Shown here: positions 9,065-18,968 of the stretch, in pieces
How positions within the stretch are numbered: the stretch's first letter is position 1
Layout: each line of letters starts with the position of its first letter
Source: JAJDNS01 sp963578825
GTDB taxonomy: Bacteria; Acidobacteriota; Vicinamibacteria; Fen-336
Length of the DNA stretch: 64,000 nt
Direction of reading: 5' to 3'
Assembly: GCA_963578825.1 (NCBI GenBank)
Contig: CAUZDW010000018.1
Span: forward strand, 1-64,000
Position numbers and translations under genes: made by a program
Notes under the pieces: generated by a model
Seen by the model: only the letters and a program-made list of their open reading frames with translations
Database searches by the model: none
Told to the model about the DNA's origin: nothing

Positions 9065-10645
9065 ATGTCCCACGAGCCTCGATCGCTTCCAGGCGCCCAG
9101 TTGCCCTGGGCGCCCGGCCCGGAGGACCTCCGCCGCGCCCGAGAGGTGCTCGAGGCGGTGGTGAGCGATCGCGCGCTGCTCGCCCAGCTTCCGGACGAGG
9201 AAAGGATCCGGCTCGTGATGGCCGCCGGCCGGGCGATTGCCCCCGAGACCGAGCAGAAGCGACGCCTGGTGAAGGGGTTGCGGAAGACGCGGCGACGCCA
9301 GATCGAGTCCCGGGACCGGGCCCTTCTCGCGAGGACCGGGATTCGAGCCGCCCGCGAGTCGGACGTCTTCGTGCCGCCACCCCGGCTCGTGACGGCCGGA
9401 GCAGCGGAGGCCCAGCCGTCTCCGGAGGTCTTGAAGCCGAGGACGTGCTACGTCTGCAAGGTGGAGTACAGCCGTGTACACAGCTTCTACGACGCGCTGT
9501 GCCCGGAGTGCGCCGAGCTCAACTACGAAAAGCGGTTCCAGACCGCCGACCTCACGGACCGCGTGGCCCTGGTCACCGGGGCCCGGGTCAAGATCGGCTA
9601 CCAGGCCGCCCTGAAGCTGCTGAGGGCGGGCGCCACCGTCGTGGCGACGACGCGGTTTCCCCACGATGCGGCCAGGCGCTACGCCTCCGAGCCGGACTCT
9701 GGCAAGTGGAGCGGGCGGCTGCGGGTTCACGGTCTCGACCTCCGGCATTCGCCCAGCGTCGAGATCTTCTGCAGTCAGATCGGACAGGAGCTCGGGCGGT
9801 TGGATCTCCTGGTCAACAACGCCTGCCAGACCGTGCGTCGTCCGGCGGACTTCTACGAGCACCTGCTCGCCTTCGAGGCAGAGGCGTTCGAGGCCCTGCC
9901 CGCGGAGGTCCGGCCGCTCGTCGCGTCGCACCACGACTGCGTGCGCCGGCTCGAGGGCGCCTCGCCCCGGGAGCTGGACGGCGGCGACGGGAGCCTCGGC
10001 GGACTCGTTGCCTGGCGGGGAGGGGGCGCCGGCCTGGGCCTTCGTCACTCGGCGCGGCTGTCACAGGTCCTCTTCGATTTCGACGAGAGCGCCCGCCGTG
10101 AGGATCTCTTTCCCACCGGCTCCCTCGACTCGGACCTCCAGCAGGTCGACCTGCGGGCGGTGAACTCCTGGCGTCTCACCCTCGGCGACGTGCCCGCGGC
10201 GGAGATGATCGAGGTGCAGCTGGTGAACGCGGTTGCGCCCTTCATCCTCTGCGCGCGGCTGAAGCCGGTGATGAAGCGCGCGCCGGGGCGTGACAAGCAC
10301 GTCGTGAACGTCTCCGCGATGGAGGGCATTTTCTCCCGGGGCACCAAGACCGACCGCCATCCGCACACGAACATGGCCAAGGCGGCGCTCAACATGCTCA
10401 CCCTCACCGCCGCCCGGGACTACGTGCGCGACGGGATCCACATGAACGCCGTGGACACCGGCTGGATCACCGACGAAGACCCGTTCGTCCACGCGGAACG
10501 CAAGCGTGAGGAGCTCGGCTTCCAGCCCCCCCTCGACATCGTGGATGGGGCGGCTCGGGTGCTGGACCCGTTCCTGTCCGGCCTCAACACCGGGACCCAC
10601 CTTCACGGGAAGTTCTTGAAGGACTACGCTCCGTCGAACTGGTGA
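9065..10645 (+). CDS. short-chain dehydrogenase/reductase with N-terminal zinc ribbon
   Basis: 526 residues from ATG 9065. Residues 1-110 are helical and charged; 128-149 hold a four-Cys zinc-ribbon-like knuckle (CYVC ... CPEC). The SDR domain begins at about 165 with a divergent glycine motif (TGARVKIGY) and has NNACQTVRRP near 275. The catalytic region reads NVSAMEGIFSRG ... HTNMAKAAL: Ser and Lys of the Ser-Tyr-Lys triad are present, but the Tyr position of YxxxK is Thr. A TGWITDE element follows, as in cofactor-closing loops. Similar long SDRs occur in diverse bacteria and are uncharacterised. There is no Shine-Dalgarno site; TACACT lies 6 nt before the ATG, so the message may be leaderless. 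It diverges from the Gfo/Idh gene. The fold is sure; the reaction is not known. Confidence 0.8.
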   Translation: MSHEPRSLPGAQLPWAPGPEDLRRAREVLEAVVSDRALLAQLPDEERIRLVMAAGRAIAPETEQKRRLVKGLRKTRRRQIESRDRALLARTGIRAARESDVFVPPPRLVTAGAAEAQPSPEVLKPRTCYVCKVEYSRVHSFYDALCPECAELNYEKRFQTADLTDRVALVTGARVKIGYQAALKLLRAGATVVATTRFPHDAARRYASEPDSGKWSGRLRVHGLDLRHSPSVEIFCSQIGQELGRLDLLVNNACQTVRRPADFYEHLLAFEAEAFEALPAEVRPLVASHHDCVRRLEGASPRELDGGDGSLGGLVAWRGGGAGLGLRHSARLSQVLFDFDESARREDLFPTGSLDSDLQQVDLRAVNSWRLTLGDVPAAEMIEVQLVNAVAPFILCARLKPVMKRAPGRDKHVVNVSAMEGIFSRGTKTDRHPHTNMAKAALNMLTLTAARDYVRDGIHMNAVDTGWITDEDPFVHAERKREELGFQPPLDIVDGAARVLDPFLSGLNTGTHLHGKFLKDYAPSNW

Positions 10646-10760
10646 GGGGCACACAGACGTGCAGAGGAGCTTTGACTTCGCGCGTGCGACGAAGCATCTC
10701 CCGATAGCGGCGCCCTACCGGTCGTGTGCGCTCAGGATGACGAGCTGAGGCTCGGGCGGG

Positions 10761-13367
10761 TCAACTCGCGACTGCGGCCGGGACGTCCTTGCGGAAGGTG
10801 AAGGTGTCGCCGTCGGGCTCGACGAGGATGTGGTCGCCCTCGGTGAAGTGGCCACCGAGGACCTGCACCGCCAGTGGGTTCTCGATCATCCGCTGGATGG
10901 TCCGCTTGAGGGGTCGGGCGCCGAAGACCGGGTCGTAGCCGCGTTCGGCGAGCTGGGCTTTGGCCTCCTCCGTCAGGTCGAGGGTCAGCTTCCGCTCGGC
11001 CAGCCGCTTCTGCAGGTCCCGAAGCTGGATGTCCACGATCTGGGCGATCTCGTCCCTCCCCAGGGAGTGGAAGGTCACGATCTCGTCGATCCGGTTCAGG
11101 AACTCGGGCCGGAACGTGCGGCGCAGCGCCTCCATGAGCTGGTCCTCGAGCTTGGCCTCGCTCTGGCTGTCGCGCCTCGCCATCTCCTGGATCAGGTCGG
11201 AGGCGACGTTGGAGGTCATGATCAGGACCGTGTTGCGGAAGTCCACCGTGCGGCCCTTGCCGTCGGTGAGACGCCCCTCGTCGAGCACCTGGAGAAGGAC
11301 GTTGAAGACGTCGGGGTGAGCCTTCTCGATCTCGTCGAGAAGCACCACCGCGTAGGGCCGGCGCCGGACGGCCTCGGTGAGCTGGCCGCCCTCGTCGTAG
11401 CCGACGTATCCCGGGGGAGCACCGATGAGCCGCGACACGGTGTGCTTCTCTATGTACTCCGACATGTCGAGGCGCAGGAGCGCCTTCTCGTCGTCGAAGA
11501 GAAACTCGGCCAGCGCCCGGGCGAGCTCCGTCTTGCCCACGCCCGTGGGTCCCATGAAGAAGAAGGACCCGATGGGTCGGTTCGGGTCGCCGAGGCCGGC
11601 GCGGGAGCGGCGGACCGCGTTCGCTACGAGGAGGAGCGCCTCGTCCTGGCCCACCACACGCTGGCGCAGGCGGTCCTCGGCGTGGAGCAGCTTCTCGACC
11701 TCGCCCTCCATGAGACGTGAGACGGGGATGCCGGTCCACTTGCCCACGACCTCGGCCACGTCCTCGGCCTCGACCTCCTCCTTGAGCATCTTCTTGTGGC
11801 GCTGGAGCTCGTTGAGCTTCTTGTTCTCGTCCTCGAGCTCCTTCTCGAGCCCTGGGAGCGTCGAGTACTTGAGCTCGGAGGCCCGGCCCAGGTCGCCCTT
11901 GCGTGTGGCCTCGTCCTCCTGGAACCGGGTCTGCTCGATCTGCTCCTTGAGGCCGCGAATCTTCTGGATGGCCGCCTTCTCCTGCTGCCAGTGGGCCTTC
12001 ATGCCCGCGGACTGCTCCTGGAGATCGGCGATCTCTCTCTCGACCGCCTTTCGGCGCTCCTTCGAGGTCTTGTCCTTCTCCTTCTTGAGCGCCTGGCGCT
12101 CGATCTCGAGCTGGATGATCCGGCGCTCCAGGGTGTCGATCTCCAGGGGAAGCGAGTCGATCTCGATCCGGAGACGGCTCGCGGCCTCGTCGACGAGGTC
12201 GATGGCCTTGTCGGGCAGGAACCTCTCGGCGATGTAGCGGTGCGAGAGGGTCGCGGCCGCGAGGAGGGCGGCGTCCTGGATGCGCACGCCATGGTGGACC
12301 TCGTAGCGCTCCTTGAGGCCACGGAGGATGCCGATGGTCTCGTCGACGCTGGGCTCGCCCACGTAGACGGGCTGGAAGCGTCGCTCTAGGGCGGCGTCCT
12401 TCTCGATGTACTTCTGGTACTCGCTGAGGGTGGTGGCGCCCACGCAGCGCAGCTCGCCCTGGGCCAGAGCGGGCTTGAGCATGTTGGAGGCGTCCAGGGA
12501 CCCCTCCGACGCGCCAGCGCCGACCACGGTGTGGAGCTCGTCGATGAAGAGGATGACCTCGCCGTCGGAGTCCTGGACCTCCTTGAGGACGGCCTTCAGG
12601 CGGTCCTCGAACTCGCCACGGTACTTGGCGCCGGCGATCAACGCCCCGAGGTCGAGAGCGATGACGCGCTTGTTCTTGAGCGACTCGGGGATGTCGCCGT
12701 TCACGATGCGTCCCGCGAGGCCCTCGATGATGGCGGTCTTGCCCACGCCGGGCTCGCCAATCAAGACCGGGTTGTTCTTCTTGCGGCGGGAGAGGACCTG
12801 GACCACGCGGCGGACCTCGTCGTCCCGGCCGATGACCGGGTCGAGCTTGCCCTTGCGGGCCTGCTCGGTGAGGTCGCGGCCGTAGCGCTCGAGGGCCTGG
12901 AAGCGGTCCTCGGCGTTGGGGTCGTCGACGGTCTGGCTCCCGCGGATCTCCTTCATGACCTGCAACAGGCGATCACGGGTGACGCCGGCGCCCTTCAGTG
13001 CCTCGGCGGCCGGGGTCTTCGACTCGACGAGAGCCAGCAGCAGGTGCTCGGTGGAGACGTATTGGTCCTTGAGGGCATCGGCCTCCCGGAGCGCCTGCTT
13101 CAGGATGGCATCGAGCCTGGAGGAGACGCGAGTGTCCGAGCCCTGGGTTCGGGGGAGGGAAGCGAGGCTCCGGTCCACGTCGACAGCCACACGCGCGGCG
13201 TCCGCACCCAGCTTGCCCAGGGCAGACGGCACGACCCCACCCTCCTGCGAGAGCAGGAGCTTCAGCAGGTGCTCGGGCGACACCTCCGGGTGATCGCTCT
13301 TTTCGGCGTCCGTCTGGGCGGACGCCAGCGCCTCCTGTGCCTTCACCGTGAACTGATCCATTCGCAT
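10761..13367 (-). CDS. clpB: ClpB protein disaggregase (Hsp100)
   Basis: 868 residues from ATG 13367; AGGAGG stands 11 nt upstream, and an in-frame GTG at 13379 lies too close to that site to be the start. The Clp N domain covers about 1-145. The first AAA+ module has Walker A GEPGVGKT and Walker B VILFIDE. The ClpB-specific coiled-coil M domain (about 410-530, rich in Lys/Glu) distinguishes it from ClpA and ClpC. The second AAA+ module has GPTGVGKTELAR, GAPPGYVGY (pore loop) and VVLLDEIEKAH. ClpB works with DnaK to rescue aggregated proteins after heat or other stress. It appears to be a single-gene unit with its own sigma70-like promoter; I see no CIRCE or sigma32-like box. Confidence 0.97.
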   Translation of the reverse strand: MRMDQFTVKAQEALASAQTDAEKSDHPEVSPEHLLKLLLSQEGGVVPSALGKLGADAARVAVDVDRSLASLPRTQGSDTRVSSRLDAILKQALREADALKDQYVSTEHLLLALVESKTPAAEALKGAGVTRDRLLQVMKEIRGSQTVDDPNAEDRFQALERYGRDLTEQARKGKLDPVIGRDDEVRRVVQVLSRRKKNNPVLIGEPGVGKTAIIEGLAGRIVNGDIPESLKNKRVIALDLGALIAGAKYRGEFEDRLKAVLKEVQDSDGEVILFIDELHTVVGAGASEGSLDASNMLKPALAQGELRCVGATTLSEYQKYIEKDAALERRFQPVYVGEPSVDETIGILRGLKERYEVHHGVRIQDAALLAAATLSHRYIAERFLPDKAIDLVDEAASRLRIEIDSLPLEIDTLERRIIQLEIERQALKKEKDKTSKERRKAVEREIADLQEQSAGMKAHWQQEKAAIQKIRGLKEQIEQTRFQEDEATRKGDLGRASELKYSTLPGLEKELEDENKKLNELQRHKKMLKEEVEAEDVAEVVGKWTGIPVSRLMEGEVEKLLHAEDRLRQRVVGQDEALLLVANAVRRSRAGLGDPNRPIGSFFFMGPTGVGKTELARALAEFLFDDEKALLRLDMSEYIEKHTVSRLIGAPPGYVGYDEGGQLTEAVRRRPYAVVLLDEIEKAHPDVFNVLLQVLDEGRLTDGKGRTVDFRNTVLIMTSNVASDLIQEMARRDSQSEAKLEDQLMEALRRTFRPEFLNRIDEIVTFHSLGRDEIAQIVDIQLRDLQKRLAERKLTLDLTEEAKAQLAERGYDPVFGARPLKRTIQRMIENPLAVQVLGGHFTEGDHILVEPDGDTFTFRKDVPAAVAS

Positions 13368-13397
13368 GCTTCCGCTCACCTCCTGATTTGAAGGTCA

Positions 13398-13426
13398 AGG
13401 ATAGCAGGTTAGTGTTATAATATCAA
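13398..13426 (-). promoter_or_regulatory. sigma70-like promoter of clpB
   Basis: On the minus strand, TTGATA (13426-13421) and TATCCT (13403-13398) are separated by exactly 17 bp in an AT-rich island that stands out from the GC-rich surroundings. The predicted start near 13391 gives a leader of about 24 nt containing the AGGAGG site at 13384-13379. No CIRCE-type inverted repeat is visible. Confidence 0.6.
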
Positions 13427-13485
13427 GTATTCTGAGTGTATCAGCATAAGATAGTTGAGTCTTGGTATGACTAAGCCACGTCTTT

Positions 13486-14430
13486 TCAGTGATTTCGGGA
13501 GGAGTCAGTCGGAGAGGCGTGCAATCCCTCTCCCTCCTCCATGATCGGCTCGGGGCGGCCCGGGCCCGTGAGCCTCGACGGGCGATAGTAGGCCGGCCTC
13601 GCGAGCAGTTTGCCGCGGACCCCTTTCCGGAGCCGGACCTCGAGCTCGTGCCACCCCACGGTGTCGACCCCCACGGGGCTGTACGTCAGCAGGTAGCGGG
13701 CGCGGATGTCCCGCAGCACATGGAGGAAGCCCTCACGCAGCTCTTTCATCTGGCGCACCCTCCAAACCTGCCCTCCGGTGGCCAAGGCCACGTCGGTCAG
13801 GAACGAGTGACTCGGGTCACCGAGGCCGCGAGCGTCCACGGCGTAGACGACGGCTCCAGAACGGCTGGCCGCCCCCACGACGTCTCCCGCCGAGAGCCAG
13901 CTCATGTTGTCGAGGCCGTCGCTGAAGATGACGACCGCCGAGCGGCGGGGGCTGGACTCGGGCAGGCGGAGAGCCATGTAGACGGCGTCGTGAAGGGCCG
14001 TCCTCCCACCGCCTCGGGCCGCTTCCAGGGCGACGCGGACCCGGGCGAGATCGCTGGTCAGGGGCAGCGCCAGCGTCACCGTGTGCTGGAAACCCACGAG
14101 GCCCGCCCGGTCTCCCGTATCGAGGCCGTCGAGAAACGCTCCGGCCGCTCCCCGCAGCGCCTCGAGCTTGGGGCCGACGACGCTCCCGCTGATGTCGAGG
14201 ACCAGAAGCGCGTCCACGGGCGCTTCCTCGAAAGCCACAGGGTGAAGCGTCTGCCCGACGCCGTTGTCCCGGACCTCGAAGTCCGCGGCGGTGAGGTCCG
14301 GGACAGGCTGGCCATCTCGGGTGACGAGGACCTCGACCCGCACGACTTCCACCCCGACGCCAAAGACGAGCGGCTCCTGCTGAGGCGAAGATGACGTCCA
14401 GAAGGCGAGAAGCGCGGCGAGCGGGATCAT
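13486..14430 (-). CDS. VWFA-related exported protein (acidobacterial type)
   Basis: 314 residues from ATG 14430, which overlaps the upstream TPR gene's stop by 4 bp. A short signal sequence (IPLAALLAFW) precedes VEVVRVEVLVTRDGQPVPDLTAADFEVRDNG, the immunoglobulin-like N-terminal motif of the VWFA-related acidobacterial family. The von Willebrand A domain follows, with the MIDAS motif DISGSVVG (DxSxS) near residue 92 and the second metal-site segment FSDGLDNMSW near 190. It probably acts in the periplasm in metal-dependent protein binding. It is the last gene of an operon with a TPR protein and a lipoprotein, and partner genes of this kind are common for this family. The cargo is unknown. This gene is one of the main reasons for suggesting Acidobacteriota. 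Confidence 0.85.
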   Translation of the reverse strand: MIPLAALLAFWTSSSPQQEPLVFGVGVEVVRVEVLVTRDGQPVPDLTAADFEVRDNGVGQTLHPVAFEEAPVDALLVLDISGSVVGPKLEALRGAAGAFLDGLDTGDRAGLVGFQHTVTLALPLTSDLARVRVALEAARGGGRTALHDAVYMALRLPESSPRRSAVVIFSDGLDNMSWLSAGDVVGAASRSGAVVYAVDARGLGDPSHSFLTDVALATGGQVWRVRQMKELREGFLHVLRDIRARYLLTYSPVGVDTVGWHELEVRLRKGVRGKLLARPAYYRPSRLTGPGRPEPIMEEGEGLHASPTDSSRNH

Positions 14431-15533
14431 CTCGGGCACAGCCTCTGGAGCAGGTCTTCGAAGGGCCGCAGTCGCAGCTCCGGCGGACCGAACGGATAAT
14501 CGTCCCACGGATCGGCACGCACCCAGGAGCGTCCTCGCTCCTGGAAGAAAGGCTGCAGCACGGCCCTCGCCGCTGCTTGGCCGTCCACACGTTCGAGGGC
14601 CCGGGCGAGGGCGACGTGCGCGGCCTGGCCCTCTGGCTCCAACTCGGTGGCCTTTCGAAAGGCTGCGATCGCCGCGTCCGTTTCGTTCAGCCCTTCGTGT
14701 GCGGCGCCCAGAAACAGGAGCGCCAGGAAGCGTCGGTCCTCGTCACCTCGTCCGCGGGCCACCGCTTCGAGGAGTGGGCGGGCGTCGTCGGGTCGCCCCC
14801 GGCGGACCAGGACCCAGCCGAGGCGGAGTTGGGCCGCTTCGTTCTCCGGGTGGATTTTGAGGACCCGTCGGAATCGGTCTTCCGCTCTGCGGAGATCCTT
14901 GTCGGACCATCGCCCTCCGCTGGATCTCTGGAGAAGCAAAGCTCTCATGTCCGCGGCGCAACCGGCGAGAAGCTGCATCCTCACGTCGGGCTCGTAGCTC
15001 CGCAGCGATTCCTCCGCCAGATGACTGGCTTCGTCGGGGTGGCCCGCCAGAAGCTCGGCAGACACGAGCACCATGTAGAAGTCTCGCGGCCTGAGTCCCC
15101 TGGCTTCCGGCGGCTGCTGTTTCCGGGTGCGAAACCACCGGAGAAGGCGAAGCGCCCAGTCGATGTGCTCTTCGCTCTCCCCGAAGGACAGGCCCAGCTG
15201 GTTGGCTCGCAGCGCCGCATTGGTGTGGAGCAGGAAGGCGCCCTGTGCCGTGCGCACGCACGGGACGATCTCCGCACTCTCCGCCTCGCGGCATTCGCGC
15301 AGCAGCGCGTCGACGCCCCACTCGATCCGGCCCGGCGCCCAGCTGCCGAGCGCTCGAACCGCGGCCTCGCGGGCGCCTGCGCGATAGCGCTCCACGAGGG
15401 TGCGATACTCGGACGGACCGGACTCTTCCCGGTCGGCTCCTGCGTCCGCGGCCGCGAAGAAGACAGCCAGGGCCAGTGCCACCCCGACCCGGACGCGACC
15501 TAGAAGGCGCAGCTGGGGAGGTCGCGGTTGCAC
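14427..15533 (-). CDS. exported TPR-repeat protein
   Basis: 368 residues if GTG 15533 is used; a second GTG at 15482 would leave a cleaner signal peptide (VALALAVFFAAADAGA), and neither has a good ribosome site. The body is all-helical. Clear TPR units in the second half are AEDRFRRVLKIHPENEAAQLRLGWVLVRRG and AIAAFRKATELEPEGQAAHVALARAL, with Pro/Ala/Gly spacing typical of TPRs. It is sandwiched in an operon: it overlaps the lipoprotein gene upstream (by 33 bp with the longer start) and the VWFA gene downstream by 4 bp. A scaffold role for the VWFA protein in the periplasm is a reasonable inference. No enzymatic motif is visible. Confidence 0.75.
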   Translation of the reverse strand: MQPRPPQLRLLGRVRVGVALALAVFFAAADAGADREESGPSEYRTLVERYRAGAREAAVRALGSWAPGRIEWGVDALLRECREAESAEIVPCVRTAQGAFLLHTNAALRANQLGLSFGESEEHIDWALRLLRWFRTRKQQPPEARGLRPRDFYMVLVSAELLAGHPDEASHLAEESLRSYEPDVRMQLLAGCAADMRALLLQRSSGGRWSDKDLRRAEDRFRRVLKIHPENEAAQLRLGWVLVRRGRPDDARPLLEAVARGRGDEDRRFLALLFLGAAHEGLNETDAAIAAFRKATELEPEGQAAHVALARALERVDGQAAARAVLQPFFQERGRSWVRADPWDDYPFGPPELRLRPFEDLLQRLCPR

Positions 15534-16332
15534 TGCACGTGAACCAGGATTCCAAAGGACGGCGGCACGCCGGTCGTCATCTCCGCTCCGCAGAGGCCGG
15601 GCGGCGCCACGAAGCCCAGGATGCTCCCGGCCAGGTTGGGTCCTCGCCCATTCAGGTTGGGTCCTCGCCCATTGAAGACATCGGTGCAGCGTTCGTCGGG
15701 AGTCAGGGTGTCCCGTCGGCCCGACTCGGCTTCTGTCAGCTGGATGGACTCGGCGCTCGTGCTGCACACCTCGAGCACCTCGAGGCAGCCCGAGGTCTCC
15801 TCCTTGAGGTTGACCCCCGTCCAGGTGGCCACGGCCCCGGCGCAAACGCCTGCGAAGGTGAAGGGCAGGGCCGTTGGGCCGGGGGGCTCCGTCTCCTCGA
15901 TCACCCTCGCCGTCGCGGAAGCGTCCAGGGCGACCGACCGCCCGCTCCCTTCGTAGTTCGCCACGGCCGCATGGGCGTCGAACGTGGTCGTCTCGGTCAC
16001 CGAAACGACGATCGTTCCCTGCGATCGGATGTCGCCGGCTCCCTCCCATCGAGGGAGGCTGGGCGAGGAGCTGCGGTCGACGAGGATGCAGCGGTCCCGA
16101 GAGGGCGCATCGCCCGCCCCGCTGCCCACGAACCCGGGCCGGCAAGCTGGGCTGTCGGTCTGCTCCCCGGCATCCCACGTGACAGCCACCTCCTCGCTAC
16201 CACAGACGAACGCGGGCATCACAGAGACCGAGACGGTGGGAGGAGGTTCCGCCGACCTTTGCAACTCGCACCCGCTCAATGGCACCAGGGCAGCCATCAA
16301 CAACAGCGCCCCCGTCGTGGCCGAAACCCCAT
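15500..16332 (-). CDS. putative lipoprotein, start region frameshifted in a C-run
   Basis: The main frame encodes about 270 residues of secreted-type sequence with ten or more Cys (for example PAFVCGSEEVAV, GVCAGAVATW, EVCSTS, PGLCGAE, PSCAF), suggesting disulfides. It has no proper start codon. ATG 16332, behind GAGGGAGGGA, is in another frame; adding one base to the five-C run at 16309-16313 joins it to a textbook lipoprotein signal (MGFRPRRG then ALLLMAALVPLSGC). I therefore annotate the gene from 16332 with one probable deletion. It opens the operon with the TPR and VWFA genes. A 21-bp tandem duplication inside it repeats the heptad GRGPNLN. The family is not recognised. It may be a surface-exposed partner of the VWFA protein. 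Confidence 0.6.
15632..15673. repeat. 21-bp perfect tandem duplication
   Basis: The unit caggttgggtcctcgcccatt occurs twice head to tail (15632-15652 and 15653-15673) inside the lipoprotein gene, keeping frame and duplicating seven residues (GRGPNLN). Two copies only; probably a replication-slippage event. Confidence 0.85.
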
Positions 16333-16433
16333 GAATCCCTCCCTCTGCCTCCGGGCTCTCGCCAGAGGCCTGCCCTCTGTGGAAATCGACCGCATCATAG
16401 CCCAACCCGTCTCCCGTCCTCGGTCCGAGCCGC

Positions 16434-16461
16434 TTGCCACTCTCTATGAGCAGGATATAAG
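16434..16461 (+). promoter_or_regulatory. possible promoter of the GntR regulator gene
   Basis: TTGCCA (16434-16439) and TATAAG (16456-16461) are 16 bp apart, about 21 bp before the ATG at 16482. The stretch ATAAGATGTCTGATAAG just downstream overlaps the expected start point and could hold an autoregulatory operator, but it is not a clean palindrome. Confidence 0.35.
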
Positions 16462-16481
16462 ATGTCTGATAAGTGAGGGCC

Positions 16482-17144
16482 ATGGAGTCGATCCGCAGAA
16501 AGTCGCTGGTCTCGGAGGTCGTGACGCTCCTGGTCGAGGTGATCGAGACACAAAACCTCGAGCCTGGCGACCGCCTGCCCACGGAGGCGGAGCTGGTGCG
16601 GAGCCTGGAGGTCAGCCGGCCGGTCCTGCGCGAGGCGGTGGGGCGGCTCGAGAGCCTGGGGCTCGTCCGGGTGAGGCGGGGCCTCGGGATGTTCGTCGGT
16701 GACCGGGACAGCCTGGCGGGATGCCTCAAGCTCGTCCGCACGGCCATGACCGTCACTCCTCGCGACCTGAGCCAGTTCGCCGATCTGCACGGCGCCCTCC
16801 AACACCACGCTGCACGTCGCGCGGCAGAGCTGGCGACGAAGGCGGACGTCGCGCAGCTCCAGCGGTTGTGGGACGAGTCCGCCCGAACGGGCATCCCCCA
16901 CGAGGAGGCGGCCAGGCTGGAGATCGCCTTTCACCGCAAGCTCGTCGCGATCACCGGCAACGAGCTGATGCTCAACGTCATGTCGGTGCTGCAACAGTTC
17001 ATGGCTGGCGTATCGGCGCAGACGACACCGCGGCCACGGGAGAGGAGCGTGAGAAGGCGATCGGACCGTGCGGTCCTGGACGCGGTGCGGCGGGGCGACG
17101 CGGACGCGGCCGAGGCGGCCATGCGTGAGCACACCCTTACGTGA
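16482..17144 (+). CDS. GntR-family (FadR subfamily) transcriptional regulator
   Basis: 220 residues from ATG 16482; an in-frame GTG 9 bp upstream is possible. The N-terminal winged helix is typical: LEPGDRLPTEAELVRSLEVSRPVLREAVGRLESLGLVRVRRGLGMFV (about 28-75). The C-terminal all-helical FCD-type effector domain contains the His/Asp-like metal and ligand positions expected of the subfamily (for example EIAFHRKLVAITGN near 150 and a terminal MREH). FadR-type regulators respond to small carboxylates or sugars acids. No catabolic operon is adjacent, so the target is unknown; autoregulation is plausible. It diverges from the lipoprotein-TPR-VWFA operon across a 149-bp gap. Confidence 0.85.
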   Translation: MESIRRKSLVSEVVTLLVEVIETQNLEPGDRLPTEAELVRSLEVSRPVLREAVGRLESLGLVRVRRGLGMFVGDRDSLAGCLKLVRTAMTVTPRDLSQFADLHGALQHHAARRAAELATKADVAQLQRLWDESARTGIPHEEAARLEIAFHRKLVAITGNELMLNVMSVLQQFMAGVSAQTTPRPRERSVRRRSDRAVLDAVRRGDADAAEAAMREHTLT

Positions 17145-17196
17145 CGAGAGCGCGGCGAGGGCAGCCAGGAGTGTAGAGTGTGCCAGGGAGTGATCA

Positions 17197-17745
17197 GTGC
17201 CCGAACACAAGCTGGTTCTGCACCCCTCGAATCCGACCGCCATTCTCCAGGACCCGCCAGAGCTGCTGGAGTCGCTCCGTCAGTTCCGCCTGATCAGCGG
17301 CTCCTTCAATCACCTGGGGGAGATGCACCACAAGGAGGGCCCGAGGTTCCGGGACCTCGTGCTGTTCAGTGGCAAGACGGTCCCATCGTCCGCCGGTGAC
17401 TCCAATCATCCCGTCGGGCTCACCGAGACAACACCAGAGCCCGTCTTCCTCGGTGGAGCGAATGCCCAGGCCCCGGCTTGTCCGGGCTGTGGAAACCGCT
17501 TCGCCGAGTGGCGAGGGAAGCTCCAGCAGTGGCAGCTCGCCCAGGCCGAGCCCTGGGAGTGCACCAGGTGCGGCCGAAGACGCCGGGCCCACGAGCTGGA
17601 GTGGCATTGCCGGGGCGGCTTTGCCCGCTACGCCCTCGACATCTGGAACATCCGCGAGGACGAAGCCGAGCCCTCAGCCGAGCTGCTCGAGCTCCTCCGC
17701 GTCATCACCTACGAGGACTGGACCCACTTCTACTATCGGCTCTAG
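17197..17745 (+). CDS. zinc-ribbon protein of unknown function
   Basis: 182 residues from GTG 17197 with a GGGAG ribosome site 7 nt upstream. The N-terminal half (about 1-65) is a compact alpha/beta domain ending FRDLVLFSG. The middle holds a CxxC pair CPGC near 95 and a second CTRC near 120, a four-Cys zinc ribbon, with EWHCRGGF close behind. The C-terminal 40 residues are helical and end in YEDWTHFYYRL. Similar small proteins occur across proteobacteria and acidobacteria, sometimes misnamed as ABC transporter parts. No DNA-binding or catalytic motif beyond the zinc site can be named. It stands alone between the GntR gene and the convergent methyltransferase gene. Confidence 0.65.
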   Translation: MPEHKLVLHPSNPTAILQDPPELLESLRQFRLISGSFNHLGEMHHKEGPRFRDLVLFSGKTVPSSAGDSNHPVGLTETTPEPVFLGGANAQAPACPGCGNRFAEWRGKLQQWQLAQAEPWECTRCGRRRRAHELEWHCRGGFARYALDIWNIREDEAEPSAELLELLRVITYEDWTHFYYRL

Positions 17746-17763
17746 AAAGACCCGGGTCCTCGG

Positions 17764-18933
<1,170 letters not shown>

Positions 18934-18968
18934 CGGTGGCTGAAGAGGATATCGTCAAATAATAGGGC

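Noticed and set aside
10646..10760. Possible hairpin (cttcg ... cgaag) between the SDR and clpB
   Set aside because: Stem of only five pairs and no T-run; too weak to call a terminator.
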